Shown piece by piece: positions 1 through 5,462 of a DNA stretch of 5,782 bases. The translations under genes and the position numbers were made by a program. The notes under the pieces are model-generated. The model made no database searches. It was given only the letters and a program-made list of their open reading frames with translations, and was not told where the DNA came from. Location of the stretch: positions 1 to 5,782 of the forward strand of contig JASLEW010000657.1 of NCBI GenBank assembly GCA_030150965.1, read 5' to 3'. Origin of the DNA: Thermoanaerobaculia bacterium (GTDB lineage: Bacteria; Acidobacteriota; Thermoanaerobaculia; Multivoradales; UBA5704). Position 1 is the stretch's first letter, and each line of letters begins with the position of its first letter.

Positions 1-49
1 CTACGCTGAGGAGGCGCAACGCCGCCGGAGACGCGGAGGGCCGGCGCAT
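1..49 (-). CDS. Possible 5' end of a further leftward gene (partial, runs off the window)
   Basis: An ATG at 47-49 on the minus strand opens a frame that stays open to the window edge and reads MRRPSASPAALRLLSV. The basic start followed by small and hydrophobic residues could be the n-region of a signal peptide. It lies 27 bases after the stop of the NlpC/P60 gene on the same strand, a normal operon distance. No Shine-Dalgarno sequence is visible in front of it, and 16 open codons in such GC-rich DNA are weak evidence. Nothing can be said about function, and these bases may simply be intergenic. Confidence 0.2.
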   Translation of the reverse strand, partial: MRRPSASPAALRLLSV

Positions 50-76
50 TAGGTAGCGGATTTGTGACGCACCGCA

Positions 77-790
77 CTAGCCCGGCGGCAGGGCGGCCGC
101 TCCCGCCTGGGCGGCGAGCGGCGACAGCCGGCGGGCGCCGGCGAAGCGGCTGCGGAAGTAGGGACGCGTCAGCTCGCTGACGATCACCCCCTGGCGGCGG
201 CCGGCGGCGTGGATGAAGCGGCCGTCGCCGACGAAGATGCCGACGTGCGAGATGCCGCGCTTGTAGGTGTCGCGGAAGAAGACGAGGTCGCCCGGCCGGA
301 GCTCGCCCTCGGCGACCGGCTGCCCCTGGGCGAACTGCTCCGCCGCGGTGCGCGGCATCTCCACGCCCTGGGCGGCATAGACCGCGCCCACCAGGCCGGA
401 GCAATCGAGGCCGCTGCGCGACGTGCCGCCGCGGCGGTAGGGCGTGCCGAGGAAGGTCCAGGCCTGCTCGACCAGGTGCTTGAGCCGGGCCGACAGGCGG
501 TTGAGCAGCGAGTTGGCCTCGCGCAGCGTCACCTCGTACTCGATGGCGTACTCGTCGCCGCCGTCGGCCCTTTCCGCCGCGGCCGCCGCGGCGGCGTCCA
601 GCGGGGCCGGCAGGGCCGCGGCGGCGGCGTCCTCCGCGAGGTCGGGTGCGAGGTCCTGGGTGGCGGCGGCCGGAGCCGTGAGGCCGGGGAGGATCAGGGG
701 GCTGGAGGAGGGTGGCAGCGCCACGGCGGCGAGCGGGAGGGCTGCCGCGAGCACCGCGGCGGCGAGGACTGGGAGCGGCCGGACCACCAT
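77..790 (-). CDS. Secreted NlpC/P60-family cell-wall peptidase (C40 family)
   Basis: This 237-residue protein is probably an exported gamma-D-glutamyl-diaminopimelate-type endopeptidase that cuts peptidoglycan stem peptides. Residues 1-25 form a signal peptide with one early Arg and a long Ala/Leu/Val core. Residues 26-75 are a low-complexity Ala/Pro linker, followed by a helical stretch at about 83-110. The NlpC/P60 domain covers about 105-222. Its catalytic Cys130 is in LDCSGLVG, His182 is in SHVGIFVG, and His194 in RFIHAAG is the third polar residue of the triad. The segments GTPYRRGG (115-122) and LRPGDLVFF (164-172) are typical of the family. The ATG start is supported by the signal peptide behind it and by a GGGGG run (796-800) five bases upstream. 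No LysM, SH3 or other wall-binding domain is seen, so targeting would rely on export alone. Family assignment is firm; the exact bond cleaved is inferred. Confidence 0.93.
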   Translation of the reverse strand: MVVRPLPVLAAAVLAAALPLAAVALPPSSSPLILPGLTAPAAATQDLAPDLAEDAAAAALPAPLDAAAAAAAERADGGDEYAIEYEVTLREANSLLNRLSARLKHLVEQAWTFLGTPYRRGGTSRSGLDCSGLVGAVYAAQGVEMPRTAAEQFAQGQPVAEGELRPGDLVFFRDTYKRGISHVGIFVGDGRFIHAAGRRQGVIVSELTRPYFRSRFAGARRLSPLAAQAGAAALPPG

Positions 791-940
791 TCGAACCCCC
801 GTTCAGAGCGGCGCGGCAGGCCGCGTGAGCGGACGTGCCTCGCTTGGCGGGCGCGGCGCGGGCAGGCCGCCGGCCAGCACAGAGTCCTCAGGAGGAGCCG
901 CTCTGCGAGCCGGCTCGGCCCATTCGCGGGCGAACAGGTC

Positions 941-986
941 GTTGACAGGGAGCACTTCATACCATCGCCCAAAAAAGCCTGTCAAC
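941..986. repeat. 9-bp perfect inverted repeat carrying divergent TTGACA boxes
   Basis: GTTGACAGG at 941-949 is matched by its exact reverse complement CCTGTCAAC at 978-986, with 28 bases between the arms. The pairing does not extend beyond nine bases on either side. Each arm holds a perfect TTGACA on one strand. It could be an operator for a dimeric regulator sitting between the divergent genes, or simply a pair of -35 elements; the sequence alone does not decide. Confidence 0.5.
956..985 (-). promoter_or_regulatory. Candidate sigma70-type promoter for the NlpC/P60 gene
   Basis: Reading leftwards, a perfect TTGACA (985-980) is followed by an 18-base spacer with a run of six T and then TATGAA (961-956). 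TATGAA matches four of six positions of the -10 consensus and is preceded by TGG, an extended -10 signal. Transcription would start near 949 and leave an untranslated leader of about 160 bases before the ATG at 790. It is the best-looking promoter in the window, but it has only been judged by eye. Confidence 0.4.
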
Positions 987-1097
987 CTCGGGCTGCCGCG
1001 TGCGAAGTCGATATGCGCTAAGGACATGGGCCGGCCCCCGGCGGCGCCGGCAGGGCCTCCGCCTATGCCGCGAAAGCAATCGCGATACACTGCTTCC

Positions 1098-2111
1098 GTG
1101 CGTGCGATGGTGCTGGAGCGAGTGGGCGCGCCGCTGCGTCTCGTGGAGCTCCCCGACCCGGTGCCGGGTCCGGGGCAGCTGCTGCTGCGCGTGCGCGCCT
1201 GCGGCGTCTGCCGCACCGACCTGCACATCGTCGATGGCGAGCTGCCGGCCCCCCGGCTGCCGCTGGTGATCGGCCATCAGATCGTCGGCACGGTCGCCGC
1301 GCTGGGGCCGGGCGCCGGCCGCTTCCGCCCCGGCGACCGGGTGGGGGTGCCATGGCTCGGCTGGACCGACGGCGACTGCGGCTTCTGCCGCGGCGGGCGC
1401 GAGAACCTCTGCGACCGCGCCCGTTTCACCGGGCTGCACGTCGACGGCGGCTACGCGGAGCTGGCGGCGGCCGACGAGCGGTTCTGCTTCGCCATCCCGC
1501 CCGGCTATCCGGACCTCCAGGCGGCGCCGCTGCTCTGTGCGGGCCTCATCGGCTTCCGCGCCCTGGGTCTCGCCGGACCTCCCGCGGCGGCGCCGCGCCT
1601 CGGCTTCTACGGCTTCGGCGCCGCCGCCCACATCCTGGTGCAGGTGGCCCGTCACCAGGGGCGCCGGGTCTTCGCCTTCACCCGGCCGGGCGACGCGGCC
1701 GCCCAGCGCTTCGCCCTCGCCCGCGGCGCGGTGTGGGCGGGGTCCTCGGCCGAGGCGTCGCCCGAGCCGCTCGACGCGGCACTCATCTTTGCACCGGACG
1801 GCGGTCTGGTGCCGGCGGCCCTGCGTGCCGTCGCCAAGGGTGGGGTGGTGGTCTGCGCCGGCATCCACATGAGCGAGATCCCGTCCTTCCCCTACGACCT
1901 CCTGTGGGGTGAGCGGCAGCTGCGTTCGGTCGCCAATCTCACCCGCCGCGACGGCGAGGAGTTCCTCGCCCTCGCTCCCAGGGTGCCCGTCCGGACGGAC
2001 GTCACCGTCTTCCCGCTCCCCGAGGTCAACGCCGCGCTCGCCGCGCTGCGCTCCGGCGCCTTCCAGGGAGCGGCGGTGGTCGCCGTCGATGCGGCGGGAG
2101 GAGCGCGGTGA
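1098..2111 (+). CDS. Zinc-dependent alcohol dehydrogenase (MDR superfamily, AdhA-like subfamily)
   Basis: This 337-residue medium-chain dehydrogenase/reductase probably oxidises an alcohol or reduces an aldehyde with NAD(P)(H) in the cytoplasm. The catalytic domain holds Cys38 (CGVCRTDLH), His60 (VIGHQIVG, with Gln61 where classical ADHs have Glu) and Cys147 (PLLCAGLIG), the expected catalytic-zinc ligands. The structural-zinc lobe has Cys94, Cys97 and Cys105 (GDCGFCRGGRENLC), but residue 91, normally the first Cys, is Asp. The nucleotide-binding fold starts at LGFYGFGAAAH (168-178). The segments FTRPGDAAAQ, CAGIHMSEIPSFPYDLLWGER and SVANLTRRDGEEFL are characteristic of the single-chain adh_fam_2/AdhA subgroup as I remember it. 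I chose the GTG at 1098 because relatives begin MRAMVLE; ATG 1107 or ATG 1065 are alternatives. No Shine-Dalgarno is seen before 1098. The gene overlaps the next one by four bases. Its substrate cannot be read from the sequence. Confidence 0.93.
   Translation: MRAMVLERVGAPLRLVELPDPVPGPGQLLLRVRACGVCRTDLHIVDGELPAPRLPLVIGHQIVGTVAALGPGAGRFRPGDRVGVPWLGWTDGDCGFCRGGRENLCDRARFTGLHVDGGYAELAAADERFCFAIPPGYPDLQAAPLLCAGLIGFRALGLAGPPAAAPRLGFYGFGAAAHILVQVARHQGRRVFAFTRPGDAAAQRFALARGAVWAGSSAEASPEPLDAALIFAPDGGLVPAALRAVAKGGVVVCAGIHMSEIPSFPYDLLWGERQLRSVANLTRRDGEEFLALAPRVPVRTDVTVFPLPEVNAALAALRSGAFQGAAVVAVDAAGGAR
2096..2103 (+). promoter_or_regulatory. Ribosome binding site inside the dehydrogenase gene for the downstream small protein
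   Basis: GGGAGGAG lies within the last codons of the dehydrogenase, with its GGAGG core six bases before the GTG at 2108. It fixes the start of the 89-aa gene and indicates translational coupling across the GTGA overlap. Confidence 0.7.
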
Positions 2112-2377
2112 GCGAGGATCACATCCCGGACGAGCTGGTCGCGAGGTTCCTGGCGCGTGAGGTCAGCCGCAACGAGACGCGGCAGGTGGTGGCGCACCTG
2201 CTCACCGGCTGTCAGCGGTGCGCGGACCTCGTCGGGCACCGGGTGCGCGAGGGCGGCCACTGGCTGCCGCGTCAGGGCGTGCCGCCGGTCACCCCCGCGG
2301 CCGGCGAGGCCGCCAGCTACGACGACCTTTTCCACCGTCTGTCGGAGCCCGGGGCGAGACGGAAGCGTGACCACTGA
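2108..2377 (+). CDS. Small HxxxxCxxC-motif protein (zinc-finger-like, anti-sigma-factor-type motif)
   Basis: This 89-residue soluble protein is of unknown function. Its N-terminal half reads as a helix followed by His30-LLTG-Cys35-QR-Cys38, which resembles the HxxxCxxC zinc-binding signature of zf-HC2/ZAS anti-sigma domains with one extra residue between His and the first Cys. The C-terminal half is Pro/Ala-rich and ends YDDLFHRLSEPGARRKRDH. There is no membrane segment or signal peptide, so it is not a membrane-anchored anti-sigma factor. From memory, similar HLLxGCxxC modules occur at the N-termini of large TPR or CHAT proteins in Acidobacteriota, so this could be a stand-alone or truncated version; that is inference. 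The GTG start overlaps the dehydrogenase stop (GTGA) and is preceded by GGAGG, so the two are co-translated. The codon bias agrees with its being a real gene. Metal binding is likely but not shown. Confidence 0.75.
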   Translation: MSEDHIPDELVARFLAREVSRNETRQVVAHLLTGCQRCADLVGHRVREGGHWLPRQGVPPVTPAAGEAASYDDLFHRLSEPGARRKRDH

Positions 2378-2459
2378 CGGCTCGCCGTGCGTCCTGCCGT
2401 GCCGGCCGTGCGGTCCTCCCGCCGCTCCCTGGCGGCCGCGGCGGCGCGCCGGCGCCGGC
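2378..2459. other. Convergent intergenic spacer, GC-rich, no canonical terminator
   Basis: These 82 bases separate the ends of two converging genes. They are almost pure G/C and include the perfect 12-bp palindrome GCCGGCGCCGGC at 2448-2459. There is no T-run on either strand, so a classical rho-independent terminator is absent. Termination here would be rho-dependent or by other GC-rich structure. Confidence 0.5.
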
Positions 2460-2972
2460 TCAGCAGTCGCCGAGGCGCCTGGCGGTGACGTGCTGCGAGA
2501 GCTTGAGCGTCCCGGAGCCGCGGCCCGGCGAGGTCATCCTGGTGGTCGCCTGGTAGGAGGTCCCGGCCAGGCTGATCTCGGTGGTGCCGGTGGCGCCGCG
2601 GTCGCACTTGAAGCTGTAGGAAAGGCTGCCGCCGGCGAGCTTGAGGTCGCCGACCGTGCACTTGCCGCTGCGCCGCTGCAGGGTGTCGGCCAGGGACCGC
2701 GCATCCTTGGACTCGCCGGCGGTGATGCACTGGGTGGAGGTGATCGGTGGCCGCGGCGGGATCCCCTGGGTCTCCAGCACCACCGTGATCTCCCATTGGC
2801 CGGGAGTGAAGTTGGGGCGCGCGGCACCGCCCGCGCCTGCCGCGCCGGTGCCCCCGGCCGGCGCACCCGCGGCGCCGTGCAGGGCGAAACTCGAAAGCAG
2901 CACGGCCGCCACCGCGGCCGCCCGCGTCACCGCTCCAGCCGCCGTCCCGATCCGCCGCGTCCCTCGCCTCAT
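2460..2972 (-). CDS. Secreted DUF3617-family protein
   Basis: This 170-residue exported protein belongs to a family of unknown function. Residues 1-37 form a long signal peptide with Arg at positions 2, 3, 6, 7 and 17, an AVAAVLLSSFAL core and a probable cut after an Ala-rich HGAAGA. Residues 38-52 are a Gly/Ala linker. The DUF3617 domain runs from about 53 to the end: PNFTPGQWEITVVLE is the family's opening PGxWE motif, followed by TSTQCI, CTVGDLKL, a beta-rich middle and a closing ARRLGDC. Four Cys (82, 105, 123 and 170) are kept, and two disulfides are likely in the periplasm. The ATG start is fixed by AGGAGG five bases upstream. A TATGAT box at 3017-3012 on the same strand could be a -10 element, without a recognisable -35, so the gene may have its own promoter or be read from the phosphotransferase 91 bases upstream. 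Confidence 0.88.
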   Translation of the reverse strand: MRRGTRRIGTAAGAVTRAAAVAAVLLSSFALHGAAGAPAGGTGAAGAGGAARPNFTPGQWEITVVLETQGIPPRPPITSTQCITAGESKDARSLADTLQRRSGKCTVGDLKLAGGSLSYSFKCDRGATGTTEISLAGTSYQATTRMTSPGRGSGTLKLSQHVTARRLGDC

Positions 2973-2977
2973 GAGCC

Positions 2978-2983
2978 CCTCCT
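2978..2983 (-). promoter_or_regulatory. Strong Shine-Dalgarno sequence of the DUF3617 gene
   Basis: AGGAGG is placed five bases before the ATG at 2972. It is the only full-consensus site in the window; the other genes have partial G-rich sites or none. It fixes the start of the signal peptide. Confidence 0.7.
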
Positions 2984-3063
2984 GCCTCGGTCTGTCGCCT
3001 GCCGGCCGAAAATCATAGCAGCGCCGCGCCGCGCCGGGGCGGGTGCCGGACCGGCTGGCTCGC

Positions 3064-4236
3064 TCAATCCCACAGCCGGTCGATGCGCCGGCGGGCGATG
3101 GCCTGGGCGGCGGTGCGCCCGAGCAGGCCGACGGCGCCGCCGAGGCCGGCGAAGCGCGGGTCGCGGGTCAGGCCGCGCTCGTAGCGGAAGAGGATCTGCT
3201 GCGCGATGACCGCGACCTTGAGCAGGCCGAAGACGTAGTAGAAGAGGACCCCGCTCACCTCGCGGCCGCTGGTGCGCGCGTAGCGCTCGGCCACCTCGGC
3301 CCGCGACAGGCTGCCGGGGAGCGCCGTCGGCCCCGACGGCAGGCGCCGCCGCGCCTCCTCGTCGTCGGGGTCCAGCCAGTAGGCGAGGCTGGTGCCGAGA
3401 TCCATCAGCGGCTCGCCGGTCGTCGCCATCTCCCAGTCGAGCACCGCGGCGATGCCGCCCAGATCCGGGGTCAGCACCAGGTTGTCGTACTTGAAATCGT
3501 TGTGCAGCAGCGCCGCCTCCCTCTCCTCGGCCGCCGCCGGCCGCCGCGGCAGGTGGCCGGCGAGCCAGGAGGCGGCGAGGTCGATGTCGGGGACCTCGGC
3601 GGTCCTGGCGTTGCGCCAACGCTCCGTCCAGCCGCTCACCTGGCGCGCGGTGTAACCGGCGGGACGGCCGAGGCCGGAGAGCCCGGCGGCCCGCGGATCG
3701 ACCGCGTGCAGCTCGGCCAGCGCATCCACCAGCCCCTCGCTCAGCGCCCGCATGCGCGCGGCGGGCAGCGCGGCGCCTCCCGGCGGCAGCGCCTGGCGCA
3801 GGATCACCCCGTGCACCCGCTCCATCAGGTAGAACGGCGCCCCGATCACCGCCGCGTCGTCGCAGGCGGCGACCACCCGCGGCGCGCGCGGCAGGCGGCC
3901 GGCCAGGCCGGTCAGCACCCGCACCTCGCGCCCCATGTCGTGGGCGGTCTTGACCGCCGAGCCGAGCGGCGGCCGGCGCAGCACCAGCTCCTGCTCCTCG
4001 TCCTGCCCTCGCCGCTCCTGCGGCTCCGCCCGGCCCGGCCCGGGCAGCGCCGCGGGCGCCGGCCGGCGGCCGCGGAAGCGCAGCAGGTAGGTGAGGTTGG
4101 AGTGGCCGCCGGGGAACTGCTCGACGCTCACCTGGGCGACGCCCAGCCAGGCGGCGAGCGCCGCGGCCGGCAGCTCCTCGCCGGGCCGCACCGGCCCCGG
4201 CCGGTCCTCGGCCAGCGGCGGGGCCGCGGCCGTCAC
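3064..4236 (-). CDS. Phosphotransferase family protein (APH fold), likely acyl-CoA-linked kinase of the ACAD10/11 and LvaA type
   Basis: This 390-residue kinase-fold protein probably transfers phosphate from a nucleotide triphosphate to a hydroxyl group, most likely of a hydroxyacyl-CoA given its partner gene. The N-lobe has the nucleotide loop FPGGHSNLTYLL (41-52), the strand ELVLRRPPLG (83-92) and AHDMGREVRVLTGL (98-111). The C-lobe has the catalytic loop His245-N-Asp247-FKYDN252 (Brenner-type HxDxxxxN) and the metal-binding Asp267 in VLDWEMATTGEPLMDLG. C-terminal helices include YYVFGLLKVAVIAQQI. LVLRRPP and AHDMGRE are marks of the ACAD-associated subgroup and not of antibiotic kinases. 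A Pro/Arg/Glu-rich segment (about 57-81) is inserted between two N-lobe strands. The GTG start at 4236 shares GTGA with the stop of the upstream dehydrogenase and has GGAGAGGGG upstream, so the pair is translationally coupled. Family is confident; the substrate is inferred. Confidence 0.92.
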   Translation of the reverse strand: MTAAAPPLAEDRPGPVRPGEELPAAALAAWLGVAQVSVEQFPGGHSNLTYLLRFRGRRPAPAALPGPGRAEPQERRGQDEEQELVLRRPPLGSAVKTAHDMGREVRVLTGLAGRLPRAPRVVAACDDAAVIGAPFYLMERVHGVILRQALPPGGAALPAARMRALSEGLVDALAELHAVDPRAAGLSGLGRPAGYTARQVSGWTERWRNARTAEVPDIDLAASWLAGHLPRRPAAAEEREAALLHNDFKYDNLVLTPDLGGIAAVLDWEMATTGEPLMDLGTSLAYWLDPDDEEARRRLPSGPTALPGSLSRAEVAERYARTSGREVSGVLFYYVFGLLKVAVIAQQILFRYERGLTRDPRFAGLGGAVGLLGRTAAQAIARRRIDRLWD

Positions 4237-5462
4237 CCGCCGCCCCTCTCCGCCGCCGCCTCGCGGGCGTAGCGCTCCAGGATGCGGCGTGCCACCGTGG
4301 TCTTGTGCACCTCGTCCGGGCCGTCGTAGATCCGGGCGCCGCGCTCGTGCCGCCACCAGAAGGCGAGCGGCAGCTCGTCCACCAGGCCGGCGGCGCCGCA
4401 GGTCTGGATGGCGCGGTCGAGGACGCGCAGGAGGACCGCGGCGCAGTGGAACTTGATCAGCGAGATGTCGTCGCGCGCCGCGGCGGCGCCCTCGCGGTCG
4501 ATGCGCCAGGCGGCGTGCAGCACCAGGAGCCGCCCGGCGTCGATCTCGGCGCGGCTCTCGGCCACCCAGCCCTGCACCAGCTGACGCCCGGCGAGCGGCT
4601 CGCCCGGCGCCAGCTCACGCCCGACCGCCCGCCGGCACATCTCGTCGAAGGCGCGCTCGCAGATGCCGATCCAGCGCATGCAGTGGTGGATGCGGCCCGG
4701 CCCCAGCCGCTCCTGGGCGAGCGCGAAGCCCTCCCCCTCCGCGCCGATGCGGTGGGCGGCGGGGATCCGCACGCCGGTGAAGCGCACCTCGCCGTGGCTG
4801 GCCCAGCCGGCCCCCGCCTCGCCCATCACCGGGAGGTTCCGCACCCGCTCGTACCCGGGGGTGCCGGCGGGCACCACGAAGAGGCTCGCGCGCCGGTGCG
4901 GCGCGGCGGCGGGGTCGGTCACCGCCATCACGATGCAGAGGGCGGCGCCGTCGGCGCCGGAGGTGAACCACTTGTGGCCGTCGATCACGTAATCCTCGCC
5001 GTCGCGGCGCGCCACGGTGCCGAGGAGGGTCGGATTGGAGCCGGCATGCTCGGGCTCGGTCATGGCGAAGCAGCTGCGCACCTCGCCCCGCGCCAGCGGC
5101 CCGAGCCAGCGCTCCTGCTGCCCGGCCGAGCCGTGGCGCAGCAGCAGCTCCATGTTGCCGGCGTCGGGGGCCTGGCAGTTGCACAGGTAATGGCCGAGCG
5201 GGCTCCGGCCCAGCTCCTCGCCGACCCGCGCCAGCTCGACCAGGCTCAGCCCGGCGCCGCCCCAGGCGGCGGGCAGGTGCGGCGCAAAGAGCCCGATCCC
5301 GCGCGCCCGCGCGCGCAGCGCGGCGAGCCGCGGCTCGACCGCGAGGAAGCCGTGCGCCATCATCGCGCGCTCGAGCGGCACCACCTCGGCGGCGACCAGG
5401 CGGCGCAGCGCGGCGAGCCGCGGCGCGAGCGTCTCCGGCACCAGCCAGCTCTCGGCGCTCAC
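4233..5462 (-). CDS. Acyl-CoA dehydrogenase family protein (ACAD10/11-like)
   Basis: This 409-residue FAD flavoprotein is of normal length for the family and would act on an acyl-CoA in the cytoplasm. The N-terminal helical domain (about 1-125) includes GLFAPHLPAAWGGAGLSLVE. The FAD/substrate motifs CFAMTEPEHAGSNP (131-144) and YVIDGHKWFTSGADGA (158-173) lie in the middle beta domain. The C-terminal helical domain carries RLGPGRIHHCMRWIG (252-266), IQTCGAAGL (352-360) and RIYDGPDEVHKTTVARRIL (377-395). The YDGP motif puts Asp380 where short- and medium-chain enzymes have the catalytic Glu, as in ACAD10/11 relatives. The GTG at 5462 is chosen because homology-like sequence begins there; the frame upstream is Arg/Pro-rich and crosses a terminator. 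No Shine-Dalgarno is seen. A TAGAAT box sits seven bases ahead, so the transcript may be leaderless. The stop overlaps the phosphotransferase start. Confidence 0.93.
   Translation of the reverse strand: MSAESWLVPETLAPRLAALRRLVAAEVVPLERAMMAHGFLAVEPRLAALRARARGIGLFAPHLPAAWGGAGLSLVELARVGEELGRSPLGHYLCNCQAPDAGNMELLLRHGSAGQQERWLGPLARGEVRSCFAMTEPEHAGSNPTLLGTVARRDGEDYVIDGHKWFTSGADGAALCIVMAVTDPAAAPHRRASLFVVPAGTPGYERVRNLPVMGEAGAGWASHGEVRFTGVRIPAAHRIGAEGEGFALAQERLGPGRIHHCMRWIGICERAFDEMCRRAVGRELAPGEPLAGRQLVQGWVAESRAEIDAGRLLVLHAAWRIDREGAAAARDDISLIKFHCAAVLLRVLDRAIQTCGAAGLVDELPLAFWWRHERGARIYDGPDEVHKTTVARRILERYAREAAAERGGG
5313..5424. repeat. 22-base perfect direct repeat, in frame within the acyl-CoA dehydrogenase gene
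   Basis: The 22 bases at 5313-5334 recur identically at 5403-5424, exactly 90 bases apart. On the coding strand both copies encode PRLAALR (residues 14-20 and 44-50), within the N-terminal helices. Common Ala/Leu/Arg codons in GC-rich DNA may explain it without a duplication. Confidence 0.6.

Larger units (their letters stand above)
791..1097. other. Divergent intergenic region between the NlpC/P60 and alcohol dehydrogenase genes
   Basis: These 307 bases separate two genes that point away from each other, so promoters for both should lie here. The half nearest the NlpC/P60 gene (791-930) is GC-rich. The stretch from about 940 to 1095 is noticeably richer in A/T and contains AAAAAA at 971-976, a pair of inverted TTGACA boxes and the motif GATACACT just before the dehydrogenase start. 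A 9-bp inverted match, CAGAGCGGC (804-812) and GCCGCTCTG (897-905), falls in what would be the leader of the NlpC/P60 transcript; with an 84-base loop it may be chance. A 74-codon minus-strand frame (803-1027) is open here, but its codon usage is unlike the neighbouring genes and I do not call it. Confidence 0.7.

Noticed and set aside
209..1021. Plus-strand 270-codon frame antisense to the NlpC/P60 gene
   Set aside because: Low-complexity Ala/Arg/Gly/Glu sequence with no domain motif, lying opposite a gene with a complete catalytic triad and signal peptide. It is a product of high GC content.
444..1097. N-terminal extension of the alcohol dehydrogenase frame back to 444
   Set aside because: The extra 218 codons are antisense to the NlpC/P60 gene and then intergenic, with Ser/Ala/Arg-rich composition. 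Subfamily members begin at about MRAMVLE, encoded at 1098.
957..1868. Minus-strand 303-codon frame antisense to the alcohol dehydrogenase
   Set aside because: Composition dominated by Arg, Ala, Gly and Gln with no recognisable family motif, opposite a gene with all catalytic-zinc ligands in place.
2448..2459. 12-bp perfect palindrome as terminator or protein-binding site
   Set aside because: A palindrome with no loop and no T-run is not a terminator, and alternating GCC/GGC palindromes are expected often at this GC content.
2157..3209. Plus-strand 350-codon frame across the small protein, the convergent spacer and the DUF3617 gene
   Set aside because: It crosses two well-supported genes on different strands and is Arg/Gly/Pro-rich without motifs.
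3064..4236. Antibiotic (aminoglycoside) resistance kinase
   Set aside because: Although the fold is that of APH enzymes, the LVLRRPP and AHDMGRE motifs and the coupling to an acyl-CoA dehydrogenase point to acyl-CoA metabolism.
3043..4272. Plus-strand 409-codon frame antisense to the phosphotransferase
   Set aside because: Long only because GC-rich DNA lacks stop codons. The sequence is Arg/Gln/Gly/His-rich and the opposite strand has intact kinase motifs.
4237..4356. 40-residue N-terminal extension of the phosphotransferase to the ATG at 4356
   Set aside because: It would lie entirely within the acyl-CoA dehydrogenase gene and is Arg/Gly-rich. The GTG at 4236 has an upstream GGAG and the common 4-base GTGA overlap.
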